38,521 nucleotides of DNA, from contig CAIVSG010000052.1 of the NCBI GenBank assembly GCA_903908555.1, positions 1 to 38,521 of the forward strand, in the 5' to 3' direction. Positions 1 through 10,546 of this stretch are shown here, in pieces. Every line of letters starts with the position of its first letter. Within the stretch, counting starts at the first letter, position 1. Both the position numbers and the translations under genes were made by a program. The DNA is from an uncultured Chlorobiaceae bacterium. Its GTDB lineage: Bacteria > Bacteroidota > Chlorobiia > Chlorobiales > Chlorobiaceae. The notes below the pieces were generated by a model that did not search any database, had not been told where the DNA came from, and worked only from the letters and a program-made list of their open reading frames with translations.

Positions 1-1
1 A

Positions 2-634
2 TCGCTTTTGTCTGCCAATTTACCGGGACGGGCAAGACCAGAGGACGCATTTTCCTTTCGCTGGAAGAATATTAGTCCAACAGATCCGCTGACTTTCAAG
101 GTTGTCACTTCTTCCCTTCTACAGGGCAAACTTCTTACTTTCTGTTACTACTCCCCCACCGCAAGTAACTGCACCATGCGCACGGTAGAACCGCACCATA
201 TGGTCAATTACATGGGTAACTGGCACCTGATAGCATTTTGTCTTTTGCGTAATGACTGGCGTGACTTTGTGCTGGGCAGAATGACACTCTGCAATGTTGA
301 GGGAACTTCCTTCAAGATCCGCGAGAAAGAGGAGTGGCTGCCGTATCTCCAGAATACCTTTGGTATCTTCCAAAACCGGAAGAGCTTTAACGTAGTCCTG
401 CGCTTTACCCCGGAGCGGTCACGTTGGATCAAGGGGGAGATGTGGCATGAGGCGCAAACTGAGATAGTTCAGGATGACGGCTCGCTGGTACGTACCATCC
501 CGGCTTCTCACGAAGCTGAAATCATGCTGGAGATCCTCAAGCATGGTTCGCATGTTGAGGTATTGGAACCGGATTGGTTGCGTAAGAAGGTAATCAAAGA
601 AATGAAGGATGCAGTGAAAAAATATCGTGTATAG
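2..634 (+). CDS. WYL-domain transcriptional regulator, 5' truncated by window edge
   Basis: Frame is open to the window start; motif-like segments typical of WYL domains (FCYYSPTASNCTMRTVEPHHMVNYMGNWHLIAFC..NDWRDFVLGRM) followed by a WCX-like C-terminal region. Confidence 0.8.
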   Translation, partial: SLLSANLPGRARPEDAFSFRWKNISPTDPLTFKVVTSSLLQGKLLTFCYYSPTASNCTMRTVEPHHMVNYMGNWHLIAFCLLRNDWRDFVLGRMTLCNVEGTSFKIREKEEWLPYLQNTFGIFQNRKSFNVVLRFTPERSRWIKGEMWHEAQTEIVQDDGSLVRTIPASHEAEIMLEILKHGSHVEVLEPDWLRKKVIKEMKDAVKKYRV

Positions 635-709
635 GTCGCTATATGGGGGAGGTCGTGTAGTAAGGTATGATCATCTTTTAAGTTTTCGCTGGCACACAGG
701 AAGAAAAAA

Positions 710-1483
710 ATGTCCGCAACTGAGATTGCCCCTCTGATATTGAGCTTTTTCCTTGGAATGTGTGTTTTGTACCTTACCGCATATTCAAAAGCCAGGGCCA
801 AGAACAAAGCTTTACAGGAAGCAGTTTTGAGGCTGGAAGATGATAATCAAAAGCTGTTGGCCAAGTATATAACTGAAAAAGAAAAGAACGAATTACCCCG
901 CCGCAAGCAGCGGAATATTGTACCGACTAAGGTCAAAAAGCAGTGGGACATTTCACCTTCAGAGACTATAAAACCTAGTGTTGTTGACAAAGAGAAAAGG
1001 GATTGTCAATTCGATGAGAAGAGACAGCAGTTTGTGAATTATTTTACGCTACTTGATGAGTTCCATCGGAAGAACAATGAGATTTTTACTCTTCAATTTC
1101 ATCCAATTTTGAATCGCTTCCTTTCTTCAAATCCAGTTAAGGACGAAACCGACAGAAACAGCGCAATTCTTGAATTTAACAGGGAAGTTCAGTCGTTATT
1201 CAATCAGTTGTATGAAGAACAGCAAAAAGTATATTCCGGAGCTGACAGCATCAGATCGTTCTCTTCCAGCACACTGGACGAACTGCTCGATAAACTTGAA
1301 TCAGCAATAAAGAAATCAACTGATGACGCCGCAGAAGTCTTGAAATTCATGGTCTCACCTGAGTTGTGGGCGGGGCAATCCCTGGCAGCACCGCTCCAGA
1401 AAGCAGAAAATTCCGTGCAATTGGTACTGACCTGTCGGAATGTAGTCCGCAACAGAATGAAAGTAGAGCTGGATGGAATTTGA
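710..1483 (+). CDS. Membrane-anchored coiled-coil protein of unknown function
   Basis: 257 aa; N-terminal hydrophobic segment (IAPLILSFFLGMCVLYLTAY) followed by a charged coiled-coil-like stretch (KARAKNKALQEAVLRLEDDNQKLLAKYITEKEKNE). Confidence 0.7.
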   Translation: MSATEIAPLILSFFLGMCVLYLTAYSKARAKNKALQEAVLRLEDDNQKLLAKYITEKEKNELPRRKQRNIVPTKVKKQWDISPSETIKPSVVDKEKRDCQFDEKRQQFVNYFTLLDEFHRKNNEIFTLQFHPILNRFLSSNPVKDETDRNSAILEFNREVQSLFNQLYEEQQKVYSGADSIRSFSSSTLDELLDKLESAIKKSTDDAAEVLKFMVSPELWAGQSLAAPLQKAENSVQLVLTCRNVVRNRMKVELDGI

Positions 1484-1579
1484 GGAGGGGATCACCATGG
1501 ATTTTTTAATGCAAGTGATCATAGCCGGTTAAATGCCTTTGTTAAGTTAAAATATACAACTTCCCCACGGGGGTTTACC

Positions 1580-4500
1580 ATGACAGAAGATAATAAATCC
1601 GCTAATTCAAAGACCAAATACTTATTCAGCAATTGGCAGGATGAGTTGATTCTGGCTGCTGCTGATGCGGTTGAGTGCTGCATAACTAGCGCTTATTTGA
1701 ATTATGGCGGAGTAGAGCTGCTGTCTCGCCTATCTAAGCGCCTCGCCACCTTATCCACTTCTGCCGCAGAAAAATCCATTAAGCTTCTCATAAGTTCGCA
1801 ATTTGCACCCACCGCAGAAGATCAGACAAAAATTATCAGTAGGTTAATGGATTTGCCCAATGTCGAGATTCGCATTTGCGGACGAAATGAGTTTCTGCAC
1901 TGGAAAAACTATATATTCAAAACGAGCGAAGACATCAGAATCGTAATCGGATCTGTCAATGCAACATCGGGTGGTTTTTTCCATAATCTGGAATGTGCGT
2001 CGTTGTCAATTCACAAACTGGATGATCCCGAAGTAATACGTATGCAGGATAAATTCTCTCATTTATGGGACGATGCTGTTCCTGCTCAGGATGTCATTAA
2101 AGGAGGGATACAGAATATGGCACCGCTACCAAAATTTCAAGTCGGTGACAATGTGCGCATTATCAGCACAGGCAAAATTGGTACGATAAATAAAGTGCTT
2201 TTATCCGATGATTCAGTTGGTTATAGAGTAACTATAGACGGAAAAGTTCAGGCGTATCAAGAAAAGTATCTGGAAGCTTTCATTGACGAAGAGCAGGAAA
2301 TTATCGACAAGCTGGCTATGATGGCTTTTCGCAAAGGCGAAGATTTTCGAATATTTCAGACATGGTTTCGATTAAAGCGACCCATAGAAGGCAATATTTA
2401 TGCTTATCTCGCCAGCCGAACTGTCTTTAATCCTTACCAGTTTAAACCACTGATGAAGTTCATCTCACCTGGGTCTGAGGAAAGACTTTTCATTGCCGAT
2501 GAAGTAGGGGTTGGAAAGACCATTGAGACCGGAATTATCTTAACGGAGTTACTTGCACGTGGCCGGTTGGATCGTAGAAGTAATATTTTGATTATTGGTC
2601 CAAATGCATTAGGCCCCAAATGGGTCAAGGAAATGCGATTACGGTTCAATCTTGATTTCCGGATTCTTAATGGGCAGGATTTATCAAATATCACGAAGGC
2701 TGTTTTAGAAACTGGGTTCCTGCCTGAATATGCAAAATGGTCGGTAATAAGTCTCCAATTGATCAGAATAGATAAACATCTCGAACAGTTGGAAAAAATA
2801 AGTAGCTTACGAGAAGCACATCTTTGGAGCATGGTTGTCATCGATGAAGCTCATCATATGCGAAATAAAACGACCGACAGTAACAATGTGGGGGCAATTT
2901 TAAGCGGTTTGACCGAAATGATGCTAATGCTGTCGGCAACGCCCCTTAACCTTAAAGATGAAGACCTCTATCAGCAAATGAACATCCTGAATCCTTCCAT
3001 GTTTCCGGATTTGCAGACGTTCAATAATATGATGCAGCCTATCAAGCTAATTAATCGTTGTCGCAGATTATTGGTTCAAAATGATCCAGACAATCATCGG
3101 GAACTAATTGATACCATAGATGAATTAGAAACCACCGCATTAGGCAAAGTCGTGATTTCACATCCGAGAATCATAGCTTTGCGAAAGGCACTTCAATCAT
3201 GTGAAATTCTTCAGTATTCGGATATAGCTGATTTTGACAAGTCGCTTATAGCTCTTAGTCCCCTCGATCAATCGTTTACCAGAACATTAAAACGCGAAGC
3301 ATTTGGTCATCCCATTGTCAGGGACGCAATCAAGGTGCCGGTACTTCTCAGTCAAGCTGAAAGAGAATTCTACGATGCTGTAATCAAGTTGGTTGAAGAC
3401 GCCTATTTAGCGAAAGGCGGCGATCAAAGAGCGATTGGTTTTATCAGCAATATGCCGCAACGGATGGTCAGCAGTTGTATTCCGGCCATGCGGGAATATC
3501 TGGACTGGTGCCTGGTGAATGATCAGGAACTGGTGGACGACCTGATGAAACAACGCGAGGATGAAGCGGAAGATGACATTGATCTCAAAAAAATTCCTCT
3601 AATGCCTGAGCATAGGGACCAGTATGCCATTCTAAGAGATCAAGCTTCACTACTCGGCGAGCTTGATAGCAAATATGCTGAATTCAGCATTCTGGTAAAA
3701 AATCTCAGGGGAGAACTTGAAAACCCTCAAATAATGGTTTTTTCATTCTTTGTCAGGACGCTTAAATACTTACAAAAAAAACTGGAAATGGAGGGATACC
3801 GGGTTGGTTTGATTTGCGGCGAGGTACCGCTTGAAACCGAGGGCGATCAAAGAGGTCGTTATGAAATTATTGATGACTTTGAAAAGAAGACGATAGATAT
3901 CCTCTTATCCAGTGAAGTTGGCGGTGAAGGATTGGATTTCCAGTTCTGCCAAGCCATGATCAATTACGATCTGCCTTACAATCCTATGCGAGTAGAGCAA
4001 CGAATCGGCAGGATCGACAGGTTCGGGCAGAAGGCAGAAAAAATCTTTGTAGCTAGTATGTTTATTAGCGACACAATCGACGAAAAAATTTATGTGGCCC
4101 TTTATGACCGTATCAAATTAGTGGAAAACAGCATCGGTGCCTTAGAACCGATTCTGGGTAATGCCTTGGCAGATTTGCAGAAAGAAATTATCAACGGGAA
4201 GTTGACGGAAGCACAACTTGAAGACCGGATGAAGGCAATTGAGCTTGCTGTAGAGCAAGCAAAATTAGAAATGGAGCAGTTTGAGTCAAATCGGCGAGGT
4301 TTGATGGGCGACGAATTCTTTACAGATCCTCTACACCATTTGGATGAAAAATCAGAATTTGTCAGACCATCAGATGCAACATTTCTCACATCTCTCTGCT
4401 TAAATTCATGGGAAAAATGTGCTTACGAAAGCATTGATGAGGAGCGTGGGGCAATCACACTTTCAAAAACCGTCATTGCCGAATTGGAACAGTTCACGCG

Positions 4501-5266
4501 TCGCCCAGGGTCAGAGGGCAGTTCCAGCGAATTGCGTCCTCTTCTTGAAGGTGGGTTCCCATTGCCTATCGTTTTTAACGGAAGTCTCGCCGACCAATAT
4601 AAAGATCATCACTTTTTGTCTCCAACCGGTTCTTGGATACGGTTTTTACTTCATGACCTTGAGAGTAAAGGCAAAATTCACAAAGTATTTTATTTCGCTT
4701 CGGATCATCGGGAAATCGGTCTTGAAGAGGGCTATTATCTAGTTCCCATCTTCGAAGTACAGTTGGAAGGGTTTAGAATAGAGCTGGATTTAGCTGCTGT
4801 GCCTATATCTTTAGGAAGTAATGCTGTTGAATCGTTAGATTTCCGGAAGTTTTCTCGATTACTGGGCAAAAACATTATGGAGTGTGATGTTCCTTTCCCT
4901 CCCGATATGGCCGATGATCTTGGTCAATACATAGATAACGCAAGGGTTGCCCTTGAAAAGCAAATGGACGAAAGAGTTGTTCTCCTGCAGGCTGAAAATA
5001 TGTATCGCATTGAAACGCGAATTATATCATTGGAGCGAGGGCGAGATTCTCGAATCTCAAGATTTAAACAATTAATCTACGACCACCAAATAAGATCTGC
5101 GGCAGAGGGTAAAGAACCCAGTCAAAAGTATTTGAATATAGTCGAAGGGCAGATGGCAACAGAACAACGACGAACAGCGGAGCACATCGATAAACTGTCA
5201 TCAAAAAAGAATCTGTCTCTTACATTGTCGTTGGTAGGGGTTTGCTTAATTAGCGTCAAAGGCTAA
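1580..5266 (+). CDS. PLD-like domain plus SNF2/DEAH helicase
   Basis: 1228 aa; N-terminal PLD-like motif (HWKNYIFKTSEDIRIVIGSVNATSGGFFHNLE); helicase motifs DEVGVGKTIETGIIL (I), VVIDEAHHMRN (II), LMLSATPLNL (III), NYDLPYNPMRVEQRIGRIDRFGQ (VI). Confidence 0.88.
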   Translation: MTEDNKSANSKTKYLFSNWQDELILAAADAVECCITSAYLNYGGVELLSRLSKRLATLSTSAAEKSIKLLISSQFAPTAEDQTKIISRLMDLPNVEIRICGRNEFLHWKNYIFKTSEDIRIVIGSVNATSGGFFHNLECASLSIHKLDDPEVIRMQDKFSHLWDDAVPAQDVIKGGIQNMAPLPKFQVGDNVRIISTGKIGTINKVLLSDDSVGYRVTIDGKVQAYQEKYLEAFIDEEQEIIDKLAMMAFRKGEDFRIFQTWFRLKRPIEGNIYAYLASRTVFNPYQFKPLMKFISPGSEERLFIADEVGVGKTIETGIILTELLARGRLDRRSNILIIGPNALGPKWVKEMRLRFNLDFRILNGQDLSNITKAVLETGFLPEYAKWSVISLQLIRIDKHLEQLEKISSLREAHLWSMVVIDEAHHMRNKTTDSNNVGAILSGLTEMMLMLSATPLNLKDEDLYQQMNILNPSMFPDLQTFNNMMQPIKLINRCRRLLVQNDPDNHRELIDTIDELETTALGKVVISHPRIIALRKALQSCEILQYSDIADFDKSLIALSPLDQSFTRTLKREAFGHPIVRDAIKVPVLLSQAEREFYDAVIKLVEDAYLAKGGDQRAIGFISNMPQRMVSSCIPAMREYLDWCLVNDQELVDDLMKQREDEAEDDIDLKKIPLMPEHRDQYAILRDQASLLGELDSKYAEFSILVKNLRGELENPQIMVFSFFVRTLKYLQKKLEMEGYRVGLICGEVPLETEGDQRGRYEIIDDFEKKTIDILLSSEVGGEGLDFQFCQAMINYDLPYNPMRVEQRIGRIDRFGQKAEKIFVASMFISDTIDEKIYVALYDRIKLVENSIGALEPILGNALADLQKEIINGKLTEAQLEDRMKAIELAVEQAKLEMEQFESNRRGLMGDEFFTDPLHHLDEKSEFVRPSDATFLTSLCLNSWEKCAYESIDEERGAITLSKTVIAELEQFTRRPGSEGSSSELRPLLEGGFPLPIVFNGSLADQYKDHHFLSPTGSWIRFLLHDLESKGKIHKVFYFASDHREIGLEEGYYLVPIFEVQLEGFRIELDLAAVPISLGSNAVESLDFRKFSRLLGKNIMECDVPFPPDMADDLGQYIDNARVALEKQMDERVVLLQAENMYRIETRIISLERGRDSRISRFKQLIYDHQIRSAAEGKEPSQKYLNIVEGQMATEQRRTAEHIDKLSSKKNLSLTLSLVGVCLISVKG

Positions 5267-5284
5267 TAGAAAGAGGAGCTTCAC

Positions 5285-8200
5285 ATGGCAGAAGAAATTA
5301 ACTTCGCAGATGCGCGGCAACGACTATTAGATCAAGTAAAATCGCTTCCCCCAGGTGGGTCGGCATTAGAAACGCTTTCAATCGTCCGCGCCGACTATGA
5401 CTGGGCTATTCCTGGTTATAGAAAAGCTTTGGACATTTTGAGCGATACCATTTACCAGGATCGTAAGCATTTTTTGCTTGAATTGATTCAAAATGCCGAC
5501 GACGCAGATTATCAGACAAAAACACCGTGCCTGACCTTCACTATCAATGCCGACGATATCGAACTTCAATATAATGAAGAGGGTTTCGATGTAGATGACA
5601 TAATTGCGATTACTGATACAGGCGATTCAAAAAAGAAGGGAACAGACAGGCTAAAAAAAGGCTTCATTGGCGAAAAGGGCATTGGCTTCAAATCCGTTTT
5701 TGCCTTAGCATCGGAAGTCGAAATAGAGAGCCCGCCCTGGCATTTTCTTCTCCGAAAGGAAAAGTGCATTGTTCCAGAAGTACTGAGGAACGGAAAACTC
5801 AAAACAGGTACACGAATCAAGGTAAAGTTTACCGAACATGGCTATGCAGCTAAAATTGCAGAAGAGATCAGAAGTTTTGTAGATGGTAATACTGAATCCT
5901 TCCTGTTTTTGAACAAGCTTTCAAGGGTAATCGTACTGGATCAGCAGCAAGAACAATCCAGCAAGTGGTTATTGGAAATTGAGCCACCAGACAGAATGAG
6001 TTCTACTCTTACGATCAAAGCAGATTCAGTAACTGGCAATTCTGTCCGCGAATATCAACTATATGAACGATGTATCAAATTTCCACCAGAATTGGTGAAA
6101 AAGAGATGGGAGCGTTTAGCTTCAATTGAAGGGCCACAGACACGCCCAATAATCGTCGCAGCATTAATGGAGACGTCAGAAGATTCTTTGCCAACTGGTC
6201 AACTTTTTTGTTATTTGCCAACAAAAATAACTCTACCGGTGCCCTTGTTCCTTCAAATAGACGGTCATACAACAGCCGATAGAGAGCGACTTCTTGATCC
6301 TGCAACAAATGATTGGAATCGACATCTTCTGCAACATGTCCCTCGCTTTTTAACTGATGCCATCTTGAATTGGCGGTCTGAACCTTCAATGCAAATGGGA
6401 CTGCTGAACTATATTCCAACGAGCATCGGTAACGATCAACTCCACCCTAGTATTTTAAGCTGGCAAGAAAGCCTAAAATCTGTGGCTTGGCTTAAAACTT
6501 TTGATGATTCTATTGAAGAAGGTTGGGTTGCTCCAGATGATGCTCTTTGGGCCGATAGCTATTGGATGGAGTGGTTTGCCAATGAACCTGATTTTAGAAA
6601 AGAAGCTGAAAAACGGTTGAGTAAAAAGATTGTCCATCAAAAATGGATTGCCCATAAGAAATGGACAGGAGTTCGAGACTGTTACAAAATCAAAAAATTA
6701 AATGCCGACCAAGTTGCAGCCATATTGCGATATGTGACCTTACCGAAAGTTATGTTGACCCCCTATAACTTCCCACAACTGTATCAGCATCTTAATGAAT
6801 TAAAAGAAACACCATTGATAAAATCTGAAATAAAAAGAGCGCCTATCTTTCCTCTCGGAAAAGGGAAATGGGGCGCCTTGATTGATGATGTCGATGATCA
6901 CCGGAAGGTTTATTGGTTGGATAGCCGTTCATCGCGACAAACCGGGCTAGAAGGCCATATCGAGTATCGCATCGTTGATCCAAGATACACTTATCGGCAT
7001 GAAGCTGGGGGGAAAGCTACTGACCAAAGGCGTGAAGAATCGAGACGGATTAATGATCGAAATGAAATTGTAAGAAGTCTTTTGAAAATACTAGATGTTC
7101 GTGAACTCAACGATGATCGTATCCTTACTGAATTACAAATACCGTGGCTTGCGGCAATTACTGAAATTGAAGAGGGTGTAGCCGAAATTCAATATGATGT
7201 TTTGTCCAAAATATTTAATGCCTATCAGGCAAAACAGAACAAAGATGATAAATATATCAGTCTTTTCAAACCGCTTGCCGAAGCATTATTTCTATCTGAA
7301 AAGGGTGAAGCACATAGACTGAATAATTTGGTATTGCCGGAAACACTTCATTTCAATGATGCGGACAAGCTGTACGCAAACTCATCTGGCCACGTTATAT
7401 CTGTTCCAATAACGCTTATAACTCCGCCTCCAAGCGAGGCAAAGCATATCAATCTAGATTTAGAAAGTGAGCGGCAAGATAAATTCAGGCAAGATTGGCG
7501 GCAATTTCTTCTTCACTGCGGGATTAAGTCGAAACCAATTTTTTCCGATATAGTGCAAAACTTCAGTAATTCATATGAGTTTTCAAGAAGAGATAAATAC
7601 CTTTATGATCTGTGGCTTGTGAAAATCGATTACACATATATTCAGAAAAACGCAGTAAATATAATCCGTTGTGAATTAGATGTTTTGACAAAAAATACTA
7701 TCAAATCAGACAGTTATAATAAATTGCTGATGTCAGATATATTATATCAGTCTTGGAAAGATACGTTTGCTGAGAAAGCAAGGATTTTCCAATACAACTG
7801 TCAATCGAATGAAGGAACAATACCAAGTTGGTTAAAGGTCTTTTACAAGAAATCTACTTATTCAGATAAATGCATAGCTATATCTGATCCAAAGTGGGCT
7901 GGCTTGGAAAAAGATTTAATCCCCCTCAAGACAATTAACGGACATCCAACAACTAAACTCAAAGCTTTGAGAGTCCCCAGTTTAAAGAAAACCGAACTTC
8001 TAGTGACCCCCCGATATTTAGATCTTGTGCTTGAACAGGATAAGATCGGGGAAGGACCTGACTACGTAACAACTTTTTTGGATTCATTGGATATCAGGAA
8101 ACCTGCGATTGCTGACGTGAATGCTCTTTTTAAGCAATGCGATCAAGATCATTACAGGGATATCGCCCAAGTAGCCGTTGAATTGATAAATATTGGCGTT

Positions 8201-9745
8201 CAAAAGTTTGGGCTTCAACTCCATGATTTCAAGGAGAACCGTATTCGGTCAGTAAGTGAATTTAAACTGGGTAAAAAATCACGTCGAGGGTGTCCTCTTA
8301 TAGAAGAGCAATATGGCGAAGAAATTGGTAAAAAACTTGGGGAAATATTCTCTTTAGAAACAGAGACGGATTTCTCTTCCGACTTTCTCGGATTGTTTAA
8401 GGAATATTTCAAAACCGGGCCTGATGAAAATATATGTGAGCGAATTTATGAAATGCTAAAAGGCTGGGAGCAGTTATCGGGGCAGCAACAATTGCTGATT
8501 AAACAGGATCTTAGGAATACACTTACTGCAAATTCACATGAACAATTTGCAATTGCTTTCAATGACAAGAAATTGGCTGGTGAATTGACAGCAAATAACC
8601 TCCCTTGTATTTCAATTGATATTAACGAGACAGATCGCTATCGGTTTGAAGATTCAGCCAGTGAAATCGGTTTAACACTGATAACCGAGTTTGGTGATTT
8701 AATATGGCATGGTGAAAAAACGTTGACGGAAGAAGAATGTATAGAATTTAATGATCTTACCGGAAAATATTTTGATAGCCTTGAAAATAGGGAAGCATCA
8801 AGACTTAATCGTTGTTTGAATGTTCTGGGGAATTCGGGAGTGTGGTGCAATAAGATAAGGAGGGTAAAAATACTTCAACGGACATTTTGCGATACTGTCA
8901 AAAGGATAGAAAAATTGCCCCATTTGGATATTCAAGATGACAGCCAGTTCTTTATAGGTTTGGATGATTCTATAGAAGAAATTCTTGCGGGTCTGTTGAG
9001 CTGCTGCGAATTTACAAATTACAAAAGCGCAGTTCGGGATATTGAGGATTTAAAAGAAAACGATGAAATAGGCTACATCGCCTCTGATCAAGATGTTTCT
9101 TCTCCAGTGAAAATTCAGGATGTAGTTCAATCTGTTAAAAATGCTTTGAAAGAGCTTAGGCAACCATCAATTTCAACAAAAGGGAAGGGATGGAAACTTG
9201 GACTACCGCCAGAAGAGGAAGAGAAATTTCGCCAGAATATAATAGACAAACTGGAAGACTCTTTTATTAAAGGGCCTGATGCCTATGAAAAAAGACACAG
9301 GTCAAGATCTGAAAAAGCGGAAGTGGCCTCTTTTATCGACCCATCGGCACCTGAACCCAAAACCTTTTTAAAAACAGAGTATGATGGCAAGTGCCAGATT
9401 TGCAATGTAGAGCTGATATCAAGCCGTGGCGATAAACTGATAGAAACCTACCGTATCGTTGAAACAAGACGGAAAAATTGGTGGGCGAACAGACCTTTTA
9501 ACATTTTGTGCATGTGTCCCAATTGTCATGCTTTAGCAAAGCATGGCGGTGGAAAGGACTTTGGAAATATCTACAATCATGCACAGGAGATTCTAAATGG
9601 AGATACGATACCGATCGAAGTTCCTGAACGACAAGGTGATTGTTATGTTGTGCCGATATTGATGGCAGGGAAAGAGCACAATATGTATTTCAGTAAAGCT
9701 CATATCAACTATTTTGCAGCACTTTTTGAGCATGAAGAAAATTAG
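5285..9745 (+). CDS. Giant GHKL (sacsin/Hsp90-like) ATPase with C-terminal HNH-like domain
   Basis: 1486 aa; N-box-like HFLLELIQNADDADY and G-box-like GEKGIGFKSVFALA; C-terminal CQICNVELISSRGDKLIETYRIVETRR...NILCMCPNCHALAKHGG resembles an HNH/zinc-finger nuclease. Shine-Dalgarno-like AGAGGAG precedes the ATG, 18 bp after the helicase stop. Confidence 0.85.
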   Translation: MAEEINFADARQRLLDQVKSLPPGGSALETLSIVRADYDWAIPGYRKALDILSDTIYQDRKHFLLELIQNADDADYQTKTPCLTFTINADDIELQYNEEGFDVDDIIAITDTGDSKKKGTDRLKKGFIGEKGIGFKSVFALASEVEIESPPWHFLLRKEKCIVPEVLRNGKLKTGTRIKVKFTEHGYAAKIAEEIRSFVDGNTESFLFLNKLSRVIVLDQQQEQSSKWLLEIEPPDRMSSTLTIKADSVTGNSVREYQLYERCIKFPPELVKKRWERLASIEGPQTRPIIVAALMETSEDSLPTGQLFCYLPTKITLPVPLFLQIDGHTTADRERLLDPATNDWNRHLLQHVPRFLTDAILNWRSEPSMQMGLLNYIPTSIGNDQLHPSILSWQESLKSVAWLKTFDDSIEEGWVAPDDALWADSYWMEWFANEPDFRKEAEKRLSKKIVHQKWIAHKKWTGVRDCYKIKKLNADQVAAILRYVTLPKVMLTPYNFPQLYQHLNELKETPLIKSEIKRAPIFPLGKGKWGALIDDVDDHRKVYWLDSRSSRQTGLEGHIEYRIVDPRYTYRHEAGGKATDQRREESRRINDRNEIVRSLLKILDVRELNDDRILTELQIPWLAAITEIEEGVAEIQYDVLSKIFNAYQAKQNKDDKYISLFKPLAEALFLSEKGEAHRLNNLVLPETLHFNDADKLYANSSGHVISVPITLITPPPSEAKHINLDLESERQDKFRQDWRQFLLHCGIKSKPIFSDIVQNFSNSYEFSRRDKYLYDLWLVKIDYTYIQKNAVNIIRCELDVLTKNTIKSDSYNKLLMSDILYQSWKDTFAEKARIFQYNCQSNEGTIPSWLKVFYKKSTYSDKCIAISDPKWAGLEKDLIPLKTINGHPTTKLKALRVPSLKKTELLVTPRYLDLVLEQDKIGEGPDYVTTFLDSLDIRKPAIADVNALFKQCDQDHYRDIAQVAVELINIGVQKFGLQLHDFKENRIRSVSEFKLGKKSRRGCPLIEEQYGEEIGKKLGEIFSLETETDFSSDFLGLFKEYFKTGPDENICERIYEMLKGWEQLSGQQQLLIKQDLRNTLTANSHEQFAIAFNDKKLAGELTANNLPCISIDINETDRYRFEDSASEIGLTLITEFGDLIWHGEKTLTEEECIEFNDLTGKYFDSLENREASRLNRCLNVLGNSGVWCNKIRRVKILQRTFCDTVKRIEKLPHLDIQDDSQFFIGLDDSIEEILAGLLSCCEFTNYKSAVRDIEDLKENDEIGYIASDQDVSSPVKIQDVVQSVKNALKELRQPSISTKGKGWKLGLPPEEEEKFRQNIIDKLEDSFIKGPDAYEKRHRSRSEKAEVASFIDPSAPEPKTFLKTEYDGKCQICNVELISSRGDKLIETYRIVETRRKNWWANRPFNILCMCPNCHALAKHGGGKDFGNIYNHAQEILNGDTIPIEVPERQGDCYVVPILMAGKEHNMYFSKAHINYFAALFEHEEN

Positions 9746-9815
9746 CCCAAAACGGATATGACAAGGAATTATTCAACAGGTCATACTCTGTATCATCAAG
9801 GAATCCTGAAAACCC

Positions 9816-10085
9816 ATGCAGAAAATCAAGGGCACAATCCATCACTCTGCTTCCGATCTCGTCAACTTTCTCGAATGCGAACATCTGACGGCGTTGGACT
9901 TGATCAATCTGGAAACCCCACTTACCCAGGCGGAGGACGATGAACAGGCAATCCTTTTTCAGCAGAAGGGGATTGCCCACGAAGGGGCGTATGTCGAACA
10001 TCTCAGAAGCAGTGTGTCATCTCTTATTGACATTACCGAACTCAGCAGGGATGACCTGAAGGCGGCCTGTCGGCTGCAATTTTAA
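9816..10085 (+). pseudogene. Truncated N-terminus of a TM0106-family RecB-like nuclease
   Basis: 89 aa; HHSASDLVNFLECEHLTALDLINLETPL...LFQQKGIAHEGAYVEHLRSSVSSLIDI resembles the family N-terminus; reading stops abruptly with no nuclease core. Confidence 0.6.
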
Positions 10086-10186
10086 TAAATGCTCATTCTA
10101 TTGGATAACTACCTCCGTTTCTGATATGTAGAGACTCGTTGTCTAGTATGGACCGAGTCTATTTGAAGTCAGGGAGCTGGATCATG

Positions 10187-10546
10187 ACAGTAAGACAGCA
10201 GGCAATTGAGTGGATAAGGAGCCATAACCCATCAGAAGCGTCAAACCCTCTACGCACATCTCGATTTTACCCTGAAAAAGAAATTTGGTTCTTTACTTTT
10301 CCATCGGCATTTTTTGATGACGGGAAGGAAGGACACTTGAATATATTGTGCCAGAAGCAAGCCAACACCAATGACTTCTACTATTTGAAGGTACCCTTTT
10401 CATTTTTCAGGGAGAACCATGACAAACTCAATGTTCGTGCATCTGGCGAGAATTTTGATTTACATATCTCCGGTAAAAAGAGGAACTGGCTTGTGGATGA
10501 AAGAAGCGACGATGTAAATTTTGCTGTATTTGAACAACAGAGGTAG
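10187..10546 (+). CDS. Uncharacterised small protein
   Basis: ORF with ATG at 10187 preceded by a GGGAG-like RBS; MTVRQQAIEWIRSHNPSEASNPLRTSRFYPEKEIWFFTFP... Confidence 0.5.
   Translation, partial: TVRQQAIEWIRSHNPSEASNPLRTSRFYPEKEIWFFTFPSAFFDDGKEGHLNILCQKQANTNDFYYLKVPFSFFRENHDKLNVRASGENFDLHISGKKRNWLVDERSDDVNFAVFEQQR

Noticed and set aside
9758-9943. 61-aa + ORF overlapping the TM0106 fragment
   Set aside because: Out of frame with the recognisable SASDLVNFLECEHLTALDL segment.
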